DNA of 64,000 nucleotides from Pseudomonas putida W15Oct28 (GCF_000708715.2 NZ_JENB01000027.1:19094-83093); one strand, 5' to 3'. Numbered from the stretch's first letter, positions 24,294 through 36,646 are shown. A program made the numbers and translations. The notes: generated by a model from the sequence alone, not told the origin.

Positions 24294-25511
24294 TTACTCC
24301 TTGCCGTGGGCTTCGCTCATGCGCCATACCAGCATGGCGACCGAAGCATTCATGCGAAAAAGCGGGTCATCGATGGACTGCCCGCTCAGTTGTTCGATGC
24401 GCTGGATGCGCTGATTGATGGTGTTGCGGTGCAGCCCTAGCCGCTGTGCGGCCTTGAGCCCGTTGCCGTTTTCCATGAGCAAGGCGTCGAGGGTGTGCAC
24501 CAGGGCATTGGCCTGCTTGCGCCCAGGGGCGATCAACGGGCCGAGCGTACGGCTGACAAAGTCGTCGATCAGCGAGCGGTCGACGATGCCTTGCAGCAGG
24601 CGCAGCACGCCCAGTTCGCTGAAGTTGCAATAGCCGTTGGCCGGTCGCAGGTGCTGCGCTACGTCCAAAGCCTGACGTGCCTCGTTGAGGGCCTGGCGAT
24701 AATGCGCACAATCGTCGGCGAGGCTCGACAAACCCATGTGTAAACTCAGCTCACCCGTCGCGGCCTGCAACTGCCGGTAAAGCGCAGCCAACGTTTCGGG
24801 CAGGTCGTGTGTATCGGCCAGCAGCACCACGAACAGATCGCCCGGCAGCTGCGCCGTAACGCTGCCTGGCCGTTGGCGGCACCAGGCTTCGAGCTGGTCT
24901 TCCAGGGCCTGCCGGGTAGCTTGCCAGGTACGCTCGCCGTGGGCCAGCCCATGGTGCTCGAACAAGCCATCCACACCCGCCAGGCGCAAAGCCAGCAAGC
25001 GCCGCGGCGCGTCCAGTGCCAGTTGCAGGTGCGTTGCCCGCTGTCGGGCAATCGCCAGGCTCGGGTAGTCGCCGGTGAGCAACTGGCCAAGGATGTCGTG
25101 GCGCGAGCGGCGTACCTGGCTCATCTGCACCAGCGCCGTGCCAATCAGGTGGGTGACCACCACCATTTTCAATGCATACGGCTGCTCGATCAGCGGCAGG
25201 CCAAGTTGCTCGGCTCGCGCGATGACAGATGCAGGGACGCTCTGGATAAAGCTGCCGCCGGTGAGGATCACCATGCCGGCGATGCCCACGGCGTCGCCGT
25301 CTTCCACCAGGCTCAGCAGGTTGGCCTCGCCGCGCGGGTGGTTGATGCCAGTGACAAACACCAACTCACCGCCCATCACCCATTCGGCGATGCCTTCGTT
25401 TTCCGCCACATACGGCCAGCGCACCCGCCGCTGAAGGTTGCGTGCCCCGGCCAGCACACGCATCTCGTGCAGGCCAGGCAAATGCAGGATCTCGTCCAGC
25501 GCCAGGCTCAC
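24294..25511 (-). CDS. PucR-family transcriptional regulator
   Basis: 405 residues from a GTG that overlaps the permease stop (GTGA). The PucR N-terminal domain begins directly (LALDEILHLPGLHEMRVLAG), a GGDEF-like helical region occupies the middle, and the HTH_30 domain ends the protein (NGLKAAQRLGLHRNTINQRIQRIEQLSG). PucR regulators control purine and pyrimidine catabolism. Its place between permease and deaminase points to control of this same operon by cytosine or a related ligand. The longer open frame upstream runs antiparallel-free inside the permease gene and is not needed. Confidence 0.87.
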   Translation of the reverse strand: MSLALDEILHLPGLHEMRVLAGARNLQRRVRWPYVAENEGIAEWVMGGELVFVTGINHPRGEANLLSLVEDGDAVGIAGMVILTGGSFIQSVPASVIARAEQLGLPLIEQPYALKMVVVTHLIGTALVQMSQVRRSRHDILGQLLTGDYPSLAIARQRATHLQLALDAPRRLLALRLAGVDGLFEHHGLAHGERTWQATRQALEDQLEAWCRQRPGSVTAQLPGDLFVVLLADTHDLPETLAALYRQLQAATGELSLHMGLSSLADDCAHYRQALNEARQALDVAQHLRPANGYCNFSELGVLRLLQGIVDRSLIDDFVSRTLGPLIAPGRKQANALVHTLDALLMENGNGLKAAQRLGLHRNTINQRIQRIEQLSGQSIDDPLFRMNASVAMLVWRMSEAHGKE

Positions 25512-26773
25512 GGTTCGACACCCGCCTGGCCCGGCGCCCGGCGGCGTGCGCCCAGTTCGAGCATGACGATGTAACACAGGGCCGAGGCGCCGATACCCAC
25601 CAGCGGAGCGACCCACGGCGAGGCGTACGCCAGGACCGCGCCCACGGCATAGGCAAACAGCCCGGTGAGGTTGTAGCGTGGCAGGCTTGCCGTGCCCAGT
25701 GCCGGGTACTGGCCGCGGTGGCGATACCAGAAGTCAGCCATGATCACCCCGCCCACCGGTGGAATGATCGAGCCCAGCAGCACCAGGAACGGGATCAGCA
25801 TTTCGTACATGCCACCAATCGCCAGCACAATGCCAACCCCGGCCGCCACCAGCGTTGCCGTGCGCCGGCGCTCACTGCGCAACAAATGGCAGGCGGCCGC
25901 CGACACGTTGTAGATGGTCGGCCCCTGGATGGTCCACAGGTTCAGGCACAGCATCACCACAGCCGCGAACGACAGGCCCTGCAGCATCATTACTTCGACA
26001 ATATCGGCCTGCTGGTAAACCATCGCGCACCAGGCACCGGCCACTACCATCAGGCCGTTGCCAAGCAGGAATGCCACCACGCTGGCGATCACCGCCACCC
26101 GGCCGCTACGCGACAGCCGTGTCCAGTTGGTGGCTTGGGTGGCACCACTGGCGAAGGTGCCGAACACCATGGTCACTGCTGCCGAAAAGGTCATGGTCTC
26201 GTGCGGCACTACTGCAGCCAGGCCGGCAAAGCCACCGGCATCGCGGGTGGCGATGTACATCGACACCAGCAGCAGCACGAACATCAATGGCACCGACACG
26301 CGCGACAGCACGTCCAGCCCCTTGAAGCCGATGATGGCAGTAATGCTGAAACCCAGCCCGAACAGCACCATCAACGGTACGCCGAAACCTTCCGCCAAGC
26401 CCAGTAGCTTGACCAGCACGATGGCCACCGTGGCCGTACCCCAGGCGTACCAGCCCAGTTCAGCGAAACCCAGCAGGAAATCCGAGAGCCGGCTACCTGC
26501 CTCACCGAAACAGAAGCGCCCCATCAACACGGTATTCAGCCCGCTGCGCGAAGCGATGAATGCCAACGCTGCGGCATACATCGCCAGCAGGCTGTTGCCG
26601 ACGGTGGCCACCCACAACATGTCGACAAAGTTGAAAGCCATGCCCAGCTTGCCGCCGGCGAACATCGTGCCGGTGAAAAAGGTAAAGCTGAACAAGACCA
26701 TGGCAATCGGCAGCAGGCCCTTGCGGGCGGACTGCGGGGCTTCGCTGAGGGGGAATTCGCTGGGTGAGCTCAT
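25508..26773 (-). CDS. codB: Cytosine permease (NCS1 family)
   Basis: 421 residues with 12 membrane helices. NCS1 family features include GTMFAGGKLGMAFNF in helix 1, the helix-3 region GWYAWGTATVAI and NLWTIQGPTIYNVSAA near the later half. It imports cytosine with Na+ or H+ for the deaminase encoded downstream. The ATG at 26773 has GGAG nine bases upstream; the frame before it has no start signal. It is the first gene of the operon. Confidence 0.88.
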   Translation of the reverse strand: MSSPSEFPLSEAPQSARKGLLPIAMVLFSFTFFTGTMFAGGKLGMAFNFVDMLWVATVGNSLLAMYAAALAFIASRSGLNTVLMGRFCFGEAGSRLSDFLLGFAELGWYAWGTATVAIVLVKLLGLAEGFGVPLMVLFGLGFSITAIIGFKGLDVLSRVSVPLMFVLLLVSMYIATRDAGGFAGLAAVVPHETMTFSAAVTMVFGTFASGATQATNWTRLSRSGRVAVIASVVAFLLGNGLMVVAGAWCAMVYQQADIVEVMMLQGLSFAAVVMLCLNLWTIQGPTIYNVSAAACHLLRSERRRTATLVAAGVGIVLAIGGMYEMLIPFLVLLGSIIPPVGGVIMADFWYRHRGQYPALGTASLPRYNLTGLFAYAVGAVLAYASPWVAPLVGIGASALCYIVMLELGARRRAPGQAGVEP

Positions 26774-27156
26774 TGCACGGGGCTCCGGGTGGTAGTTGGG
26801 AGCTGGAAGAGCAATATGCGGGCCGCTTTTTCGAGGGCCGAAACCCGGAATCAAATCGGGCAGGCAGCCCAGAAGGGGATGTGCACTGTGAACATTAAAG
26901 TCGCATTTCAGCGTTATGAAGGTGTGCTGAACGACTTATTTTGAGGCATTCATGCACCAAAGCGGGCTTGGGCTGGGTAGGATTCACCCAGCCAAGCTTG
27001 CGCGGTCAGTGTGGGGGCAACTGTATTGCTGCCCATTCTAAAATTCCGCACGATTACTGTGGGAGCGGGCGCGCCCGCGAACACCGGCGAAGCCGGTGCC
27101 ATCCACCGCGCTGGATTCTTCGCGGGCTAGCCCGCTCCCACAGTGGCCCCGGTGGC
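26774..27156. other. Intergenic region with hairpin and REP pair
   Basis: 383 bp with no supported gene. A strong hairpin lies at 26966-26997 (GCTTGGGCTGGGT / ACCCAGCCAAGC, 7-base loop). An inverted REP pair occupies 27058-27143. The part next to codB (26780-26950) is less GC-rich and should hold the codB promoter on the minus strand. Confidence 0.7.
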
Positions 27157-27822
27157 CTATGCCGCCCCGTCCAGGCCCATCTGCCAGAAGTCCGCCTCCA
27201 GGCTGGACGCCTGGCCGAAAATCCCCACCAGCTCGGCAAAGCGCTGCTCGGTCATGCTCCGCGCTGCCAGTTCATCCAGGTGTTTGCGCGCTGCCGCCGC
27301 CACACTTTGGTAGCCCTCCCCGGCATACTCACCAATCCACTCGCGATACGGGTGGTTGCTCAAGTCGCCGATGCGCTCGGCCAGAGCCCGGCCGATTTCG
27401 GCATAGCCGATCACACAAGGCGCCAGTGCCACGTGCAGTTCCAACAGGTCACCGGCGGCGCCGCAGTCCAGCACGTACCGGGTGTATGCCACCGTGGCCT
27501 GGTGCTCTGGCGCGGCCTCGATATCTGCCTGGGTCAGCCCCCAACGCGCGCACAGGCGCACGTGCAGATCGGTTTCATCCAAAATCGCCGCCAGGCCGGC
27601 CTGCGCCGCGCGGATATCTGCCGGGCGACGGCTCTTGTAGGCCGCCAGTGCCCAGGCGCGGGCGAACTGGATGAGGAACAGGTAATCCTGTACCAGGTAA
27701 GTCCGGAACGCTTCCTCGCTCAGCGTGCCCTCGCCCATCTGCCGCACAAAGTCATGGTCTACATAGCTGTGCCACTGTTGGGTGGCTGCGGCCTTGAGGC
27801 GCTCGAAGATATCCATGCTCAT
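27157..27822 (-). CDS. tenA: TenA-family aminopyrimidine aminohydrolase / thiaminase II (Cys type)
   Basis: 221 residues. The catalytic cysteine is Cys136 in HVALAPCVIGYAEIG, and the helix with TYLVQDYLFL is typical of TenA. TenA_C enzymes hydrolyse aminopyrimidines from degraded thiamine to HMP for salvage. The start overlaps the preceding tenA-type gene by ATGA; a second ATG two codons on has a better-placed GGAGGG. Both genes follow a TPP riboswitch, so low thiamine pyrophosphate should turn them on. Confidence 0.9.
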   Translation of the reverse strand: MSMDIFERLKAAATQQWHSYVDHDFVRQMGEGTLSEEAFRTYLVQDYLFLIQFARAWALAAYKSRRPADIRAAQAGLAAILDETDLHVRLCARWGLTQADIEAAPEHQATVAYTRYVLDCGAAGDLLELHVALAPCVIGYAEIGRALAERIGDLSNHPYREWIGEYAGEGYQSVAAAARKHLDELAARSMTEQRFAELVGIFGQASSLEADFWQMGLDGAA

Positions 27823-28466
27823 TTGCCCTCCGGGTAGACGGCATCGAAGAAGGCCAGCTCCAGCGCAACGGTGCGCTGGTAGAAGTCACTTGCCAGTGCA
27901 GCTTCCTGCGGGCCGACGCGGTCCAGTTCAGACTGCAGGAAAGCAACAAAGGCCTGGAATGCCGGGTTGTCGTGCAGGGTGATCCACTCGGCATGGACGA
28001 AGTTGCCCGGCATCGGTTTTGGCGCCTTCAGCGCCCAGTCCAGGTACAGGCCTTCGGCAACGTTGAGCACTGCCAGCGCCGCTGCATACGAGCGGGTCGC
28101 TGCCGCTTCGCGCATGATCGCCTTGAAGCCTGCGGTTGGCACGGTATCGGTCGGTTCACTGCGTTGAGCCGGGCTTACATCCAGTGCCTCGAAGGCACGC
28201 AGGAAGTAGGTGTTCTCATCGCTGGAAATCATCCCGGCAAAGCGGCCGAAGCGCAGACGCGCCTCGAACGTATCGGCGGTGGCGATGGCCGCACCCAGCA
28301 AGGTCAGGAAACTGTCGAGAAAGCGATGGTCCTGCACCAGGTAGTCGACCATGATCGGGTCCGGCAGGCTGCCGTCGCACAATTGGGTCACGAAACGGTG
28401 GCCAACGGCCGCCGACCAGGTCGGCTCGCTTTGGCGGCGCAGGGACTGGCTGAAACGTTCGGTCAT
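27819..28466 (-). CDS. TenA-family protein, Glu-type (TenA_E)
   Basis: 215 residues. It shares the TenA fold (MVDYLVQDHRFLDSFL), but the residue aligned to the catalytic Cys is Glu138 (LNVAEGLYLDW). That marks the TenA_E subgroup, which in plants acts on aminopyrimidine and its N-formyl form in thiamine salvage. The start ATG is 96 bp downstream of the riboswitch end. It overlaps the Cys-type gene by four bases, so the products are made together. Confidence 0.87.
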   Translation of the reverse strand: MTERFSQSLRRQSEPTWSAAVGHRFVTQLCDGSLPDPIMVDYLVQDHRFLDSFLTLLGAAIATADTFEARLRFGRFAGMISSDENTYFLRAFEALDVSPAQRSEPTDTVPTAGFKAIMREAAATRSYAAALAVLNVAEGLYLDWALKAPKPMPGNFVHAEWITLHDNPAFQAFVAFLQSELDRVGPQEAALASDFYQRTVALELAFFDAVYPEGK

Positions 28467-28561
28467 GTTGCTGTCCTTGATGAAGGTGACAGCGAGACCT
28501 TGGCAGTTGACATGGACGGGCCTCGCAGTGAGGCCGGCAAAAAGGCAGGTTACAAGCCCCA

Positions 28562-28648
28562 TCCCTTCGCCGGCATGATCCGGATCAGGTTCGAAGGGTC
28601 ACCGCGCTGCTGCTTGCAGCGGTTTCTCAGCCCTTTGCCGGGCTCCCC
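28562..28648 (-). promoter_or_regulatory. TPP riboswitch (THI element)
   Basis: Read on the minus strand: GGGGAGCCCGGC, then CTGAGA, then ACCCTTCGAACCTGATCCGG and ATCATGCCGGCGAAGGG. These are the conserved thi-box elements: the CUGAGA pyrimidine sensor, the ACCUGAUCNGG pyrophosphate sensor and the closing stem. It precedes the two tenA-type genes and should shut them off when TPP is abundant. Confidence 0.97.
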
Positions 28649-28692
28649 TTGGTGGCGAACAGGTATACCCCAGCGCGCCGGGGGTGTCACGC

Positions 28693-28721
28693 CCCAATGC
28701 ACCCAATCAGTGGGCATTGGG
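28693..28721. promoter_or_regulatory. Dyad upstream of the sigma-54 promoter, enhancer candidate
   Basis: CCCAATGC and GCATTGGG form perfect 8-base arms with a 13-base spacer, about 105-130 bp upstream of the -24/-12 promoter. That is the usual distance for binding of an NtrC-type activator. Confidence 0.5.
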
Positions 28722-28823
28722 TCACCCGCTTGTGGGGACTTGTACCCATTTTTGACGCCCCGCCGCTGGGTGCACATCAGGCGCCACAACGATTTGTTTA
28801 ACAAAGCATTACTGAAATATCAG

Positions 28824-28840
28824 TTGGCACATCCGTTGCT
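28824..28840 (+). promoter_or_regulatory. Sigma-54 (-24/-12) promoter of the multicopper oxidase operon
   Basis: TTGGCAC-ATCCG-TTGCT matches the RpoN consensus TTGGCACG-N4-TTGCW, with exactly ten bases between the GG and GC. Transcription should start near 28851, 60 bp before the oxidase ATG. Confidence 0.75.
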
Positions 28841-28910
28841 GAAGGCCTTTTAACGGGCAAAACGCCATTGATGGCTAGAAGCCATACAGCCGCGAGCGAG
28901 GCACAAGGCA

Positions 28911-32303
<3,393 letters not shown>

Positions 32304-32358
32304 GTGCAATGCGGGGGCCGCCGTGCGGCCCCTTTCACCCAACAACGAGGATCGCATC

Positions 32359-33342
32359 ATGCCCGGCTCATGGCGTTTCCTGCTGGTACTTGCGGTATTT
32401 GCCGCCAGCATCCCCTACTGGCCACTGCAGCCGAAGCAACCGGTGGCCGAGGAAACCGCAAGCCCTTGGGGCGCCAACTACTTCCCCAACATCCCCCTGC
32501 TCACCCAGGACGGCGAAAAGGTGCATTTCTTCGACGACCTGATCAAAGACAAAGTGGTCGCCATCAACTTCATCTTCACCGGCTGCTCCGACTCCTGCCC
32601 CGTGGAAACCGCGCGCTTGCGCCAGGTGCAGAAGATTCTGGGGGACCGGGTCGGCAAGGACATATTCCTCTATTCCATCAGCATCGACCCCTACAACGAC
32701 ACCCCCGCCACCCTCAAGCGCTATGCCGAAAAGTTCGGCATCGGCCCTGGCTGGACGCTGCTCACCGGCGAGCCCGACGACATCGAGCAACTGCGCCGTA
32801 GCCTGGGGCTGTGGATTGAAGGCCTGGAAAACGGCCGCTCCAAAGACCACAACCTGAGCCTTATCATCGGCAACCAGGCCACCGGCCGCTGGATGAAGGC
32901 CTCGCCCTTCGAAAGCCCGTACATCCTCGCCGACCGGCTGGGCAACAGCCTGCACAACTGGAAGCAGGCCAGCGCCATGAGCAACGACTATGCCCAAGCC
33001 CCCGAGATACGTTCGCCCAGCAGTGGCGAGCAGATTTTCCGCACGCGTTGCTCGTCCTGCCACACCTTGGGCAATACCGAGCCAGGCCAGCCAGCTATCG
33101 GCCCGGACCTGCTGGGCGTAACCCGTCAGCGTGACGCCAACTGGCTGACCCGCTGGCTGAAGGAGCCCGACCAGATGCTGGCCGAGAAAGACCCACTGGC
33201 CATGCTGCTGTATGAGCAATACAACCGCCTGGCCATGCCCAACATGCGCCTGGGCGATGCCGAAGTCAGCGCATTGATGAGCTATATCGAGGAAGAAACC
33301 ACACGCCTGCAAACACCCGTCGCGAATCGGGAAAACCCTTAG
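32359..33342 (+). CDS. SCO1/SenC copper chaperone fused to a cytochrome c domain
   Basis: 327 residues. An N-terminal hydrophobic anchor (FLLVLAVFAASIPYWPL) places it in the periplasm. The SCO domain has the copper motif CSDSCP (Cys76, Cys80) and the distal histidine His164 (KDHNLS). The C-terminal ~110 residues are a class I cytochrome c: heme motif CSSCH (231-235), with Met293 or Met296 as sixth ligand (AMPNMRLGD). It could load copper into the oxidase and carry electrons to or from it. It begins 55 bp after the oxidase gene. Confidence 0.88.
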   Translation: MPGSWRFLLVLAVFAASIPYWPLQPKQPVAEETASPWGANYFPNIPLLTQDGEKVHFFDDLIKDKVVAINFIFTGCSDSCPVETARLRQVQKILGDRVGKDIFLYSISIDPYNDTPATLKRYAEKFGIGPGWTLLTGEPDDIEQLRRSLGLWIEGLENGRSKDHNLSLIIGNQATGRWMKASPFESPYILADRLGNSLHNWKQASAMSNDYAQAPEIRSPSSGEQIFRTRCSSCHTLGNTEPGQPAIGPDLLGVTRQRDANWLTRWLKEPDQMLAEKDPLAMLLYEQYNRLAMPNMRLGDAEVSALMSYIEEETTRLQTPVANRENP

Positions 33343-33423
33343 AGGCGATTGGCCATTAGTCATCAGCCTGTCATCTCCTTGTCGTATTTTTTGAGCATCA
33401 CCCAGGGTCGGGAACTATCAGCA

Positions 33424-35748
33424 GTGATACGCCGTTCGCTTTCCTCCGCCAGCCTCCTGCGGCTGCTGATCCTGATGCTGTGTGCAGCCACCCTGGCCTT
33501 TCTCTGGGGGCTGCACATCACGCAGAAAGCCGCCGCCCGCCAGGACGCGCTGTCGGCCAAGGCCGCCGAGCACCTGAACCTGGCCAGCATCGTCGGCGAA
33601 AGCCTGCGCCAACTGGTGGACCGCGCCCAGGCCGTGGGCCGGGTCACCCAGGACGACATGAAGGTGCTGCGCCAGGGCAACTTCAGCCTGGCGCGGATAC
33701 TGGCCGAAGACCCGGTGTTCAAGCGCATGAGCCTGTACGACCGGCAAGGCCGGCTGTTGTCAGCCAGCCATACCGACGAGGCCACCGCACTGCCCGAGGA
33801 CTGGTTACGCCAGCTGCAACGGCACGTCGCCCGCTATGGCTTCAAACCCTTTCTGCCCAGCGTGCAGGCGCCTGACCAGCAGGCCACCCTGCCCAACTGG
33901 CGCCTCCCCTTTCTGCTGCCATTGACCGACCTGCCAGGGCGCGAAATCGAAAACATCCTGGTGGTACAACTGGACATCGGCTACCTGGCGGTGCTGTTTC
34001 AGCATATCGACCTGGGCAGCAGCGGGCTGGTGCGCCTGCTGCAGGATGACGGCCTGGAGCGGCTGCGCATAGACACCAGCGGCGTGGTGGTGGCCGGCGA
34101 TGGGTTGCAGCCAGAACTGCCGGATACCGGCAGCGACGCGGGCATGCTGACCCAATACGCGGCCGGCGACGCGTACCAGAGCCTGTACCGGCATGTGCCA
34201 GAGCGCGGGTTCAGCGTCGTGGTCAGCCAGCGCCAGGACGAAATCCTCGCGCCTTCGACCCTGGCCTATTCCCGACAATTCTGGTTGAACCTGAGCATGA
34301 CGCTGATGATCATTGCCAGCCTGCTGTGGACCTTGCGCCTGTTGCGCAAGCGGCAAGAGGCCTTCTGTGCACTGGAACATGCCCAGCAAGTCAACCAGCA
34401 GCTTATCGGCCGCCTTGAGGACGAACACCGGCGCAGCAGCCATGCCGCCGCCACCGACCACCTCAGCGGGCTGCACAACCGCCGCCAGTTTGTCGAGGTG
34501 GCCGGCCAGGCGCTGACCCGCCAGCGTGGCAAGCGCCGGTTGATGGCAATCCTGTTCATCGACATGGACCGCTTCAAGTCGATCAACGATTCGCTCGGGC
34601 ACAAGATCGGCGACCTGCTGTTGCAGGCCGTGGCCGGACGCATCCAGCGCTTGCTGGAGCCCGGTGACGAGGCTTCGCGCTTTGGCGGCGACGAATTCGT
34701 GGTGTTGCTGGCGGGCGAGCGCAGCGAAGACCAGATCAATGCCTGGGTCCGTGAATTGGTCCAGCGCTTGTCAGCCACCTATGCCCTTGACGGCCAGGAG
34801 GTCAACACCAGCCCGAGCGTGGGCGTCAGCATCTGCCCACGCGACGGCCAGGACATCGACAGCCTGATCCGCAGTGCCGATGCCGCAATGTATTCGGCCA
34901 AGCAGGCCGGGCGGGCCCAGTACCGCTTCTTCGACCCCTCGCTGAACCTGGCCGACATCCAGGCCTTTACCCTTGAGCAGGCGTTCGGCAGCGCCTTGGC
35001 CGAGCGCCAGTTCGTGCTGCACTACCAGCCGCAGATCCGCCTCGACACCCAGCAGGTACTGGGCTACGAAGCGCTGGTGCGTTGGGACCACCCCGAATTC
35101 GGCCTGCTGTACCCGGACCGCTTCATCGACCTGGCAGAGCGCAGCGGCTTTATTGTCGACCTGGGCTGGGAGGTGTTGCGCCTGGCCTGCGAGGCCCTGG
35201 CAGACTGGGACGCCCACGGCCGGGGAACACGGCTGGCCGTCAATGTATCGGCCCTGCAACTGCGCCAGGGCGACTTCGCCATGCGGCTGCTGAGCGAACT
35301 GCAACGGTATGCCATTGCCCCGCAGCGGCTGGAGCTGGAAATTACCGAAACCACCATCCTCGACCCCGAAGGTACGGCCGTGGAGCACCTGCATACCCTG
35401 CGCGGCGCCGGCCTGGGCATCAGCCTGGATGATTTCGGCCGCGGCTACGCCGGCTTCGCCCATCTGCATTCGCTGCCATTGAGCAAACTGAAGATCGACC
35501 GTTCGCTGATCGCCCCGCTGTCCAACAGCCCTGATGACAGCCCGATCGTGTCCTCCACCATCATCCTGGCCAAGCGCCTGGGCCTTGAAGTGGTCGCCGA
35601 AGGCGTGGAAACCCGCGAACAGGTGGTGTGCCTGAAGCTCGCCGGTTGTGATATCGCCCAGGGCTACCACTTCAGTCGGCCACTGTCGCCGGCGCAGTTG
35701 CGCGAGTACCCGCCGTTCAATGGTGTCGAGGAAAAGGCATGCGTGTAA
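33424..35748 (+). CDS. Membrane GGDEF/EAL protein with periplasmic sensor
   Basis: About 774 residues from GTG 33424; TTG 33349 is an alternative and the start is uncertain. Helix about 10-32, a periplasmic region to about 280 with GLVRLLQDDG-type strands, a second helix about 285-303, then GGDEF (intact GGDEF at 421-425, GHKIGD) and EAL (EAL at 549-551, ITETTI, DDFGRGYAG, KIDRS, EGVET). All main catalytic residues for both activities are present; the I-site position reads EPGD and so lacks Arg. It makes or degrades c-di-GMP in response to a periplasmic cue. It overlaps the next gene. Confidence 0.88.
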   Translation: MIRRSLSSASLLRLLILMLCAATLAFLWGLHITQKAAARQDALSAKAAEHLNLASIVGESLRQLVDRAQAVGRVTQDDMKVLRQGNFSLARILAEDPVFKRMSLYDRQGRLLSASHTDEATALPEDWLRQLQRHVARYGFKPFLPSVQAPDQQATLPNWRLPFLLPLTDLPGREIENILVVQLDIGYLAVLFQHIDLGSSGLVRLLQDDGLERLRIDTSGVVVAGDGLQPELPDTGSDAGMLTQYAAGDAYQSLYRHVPERGFSVVVSQRQDEILAPSTLAYSRQFWLNLSMTLMIIASLLWTLRLLRKRQEAFCALEHAQQVNQQLIGRLEDEHRRSSHAAATDHLSGLHNRRQFVEVAGQALTRQRGKRRLMAILFIDMDRFKSINDSLGHKIGDLLLQAVAGRIQRLLEPGDEASRFGGDEFVVLLAGERSEDQINAWVRELVQRLSATYALDGQEVNTSPSVGVSICPRDGQDIDSLIRSADAAMYSAKQAGRAQYRFFDPSLNLADIQAFTLEQAFGSALAERQFVLHYQPQIRLDTQQVLGYEALVRWDHPEFGLLYPDRFIDLAERSGFIVDLGWEVLRLACEALADWDAHGRGTRLAVNVSALQLRQGDFAMRLLSELQRYAIAPQRLELEITETTILDPEGTAVEHLHTLRGAGLGISLDDFGRGYAGFAHLHSLPLSKLKIDRSLIAPLSNSPDDSPIVSSTIILAKRLGLEVVAEGVETREQVVCLKLAGCDIAQGYHFSRPLSPAQLREYPPFNGVEEKACV

Positions 35749-36614
35749 TGAGAGCGCTGGCAGGGTTGATGGCGGTCAGCGTGTCCATCAACGTGGCACT
35801 GGCCGATTGCACGCCACACAGCTTGCGCCTTGCGGTGATCCCGATCAAAAGTGCCATCGACATGGCCCGTGAGCACCAACCGCTGCTGCAACGCCTGAGC
35901 CAGGCGGCCGGGGTACCGGTGGAGCTGGTGATTGCGACCTCTTACGAAAGCGTGGTGGACGCGATTGTTTCTGGTGGTGCGGACATCGCCCGCCTTGGCC
36001 CTGCCTCGTATGTACTGGCCCATCGTCGCGATCCGCGTATCGAGCCGTTTGCCACCTTTACCTTGAGTGCCGGCCCTTACACCCCGGCAGGCAATCATTA
36101 CCAGGCGCTGCTGCTGACCCGCGGCGAAAGCCCTGACAATATCGAAGCTTTGCGCGGCAGGCGCGTGGCCCTGACCGACCCGGCCAGCACCTCGGGCAGC
36201 CTGGTGCCCAGTGTCGAATTTGCCGCCCGGGTGGGCATGCCGCTGTCGCAGTTCTTTGGTGCGCTGGTGTATGCCGGCAACCACGACAAGGCGCTGGAGG
36301 CGTTGCTGGAGGGCCGGGTCGATGCCGCGTTCGTCGCCAGCGAGCGCACCGATGCCTATGTGGCCCAGCATGCCATCGCCCCAACGCGGCTCAAGGCGCA
36401 GTGGCGCTCGCAACCGATCTACTACGACCCGTATGTGTTCAGTGCCAGCCTGTGCCCGGCGCTGAAAAGCCGTATTCGCAAAGCCATGCTCGATGACCCG
36501 CAGGCACTGGCGGCATTCGTTGCCTCACAGGATGCCAGCGGGCTGGTGCCGGTCAGCCAGGCCGACTATGAACCGCTGCAGCAGATGATGAATGCGGCGT
36601 TGCCCCTCCAGTAG
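35739..36614 (+). CDS. PhnD-like periplasmic substrate-binding protein
   Basis: 291 residues, with a signal peptide ending in VALA. The PhnD/SsuA fold is shown by LRLAVIPIKSAIDMAREHQPLLQ, GGADIARLGPASYVLA and VALTDPASTSGSLVPSVEF (phosphonate/phosphite-type anion pocket). It overlaps the GGDEF/EAL gene by 10 bp, so translation is coupled. No ABC permease or ATPase is nearby, which suggests it works as a ligand-binding partner of the c-di-GMP protein's periplasmic domain. The bound ligand is unknown. Confidence 0.85.
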   Translation: MRVMRALAGLMAVSVSINVALADCTPHSLRLAVIPIKSAIDMAREHQPLLQRLSQAAGVPVELVIATSYESVVDAIVSGGADIARLGPASYVLAHRRDPRIEPFATFTLSAGPYTPAGNHYQALLLTRGESPDNIEALRGRRVALTDPASTSGSLVPSVEFAARVGMPLSQFFGALVYAGNHDKALEALLEGRVDAAFVASERTDAYVAQHAIAPTRLKAQWRSQPIYYDPYVFSASLCPALKSRIRKAMLDDPQALAAFVASQDASGLVPVSQADYEPLQQMMNAALPLQ

Positions 36615-36646
36615 CAGCAGATATCTTCCGGGCTGGCGCGATTTTT

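Noticed and set aside
26879..26944. 21-codon frame beginning ATG TGC ACT
   Set aside because: AAGGGG directly touches the ATG, no gene follows on that strand, and nothing suggests conservation.
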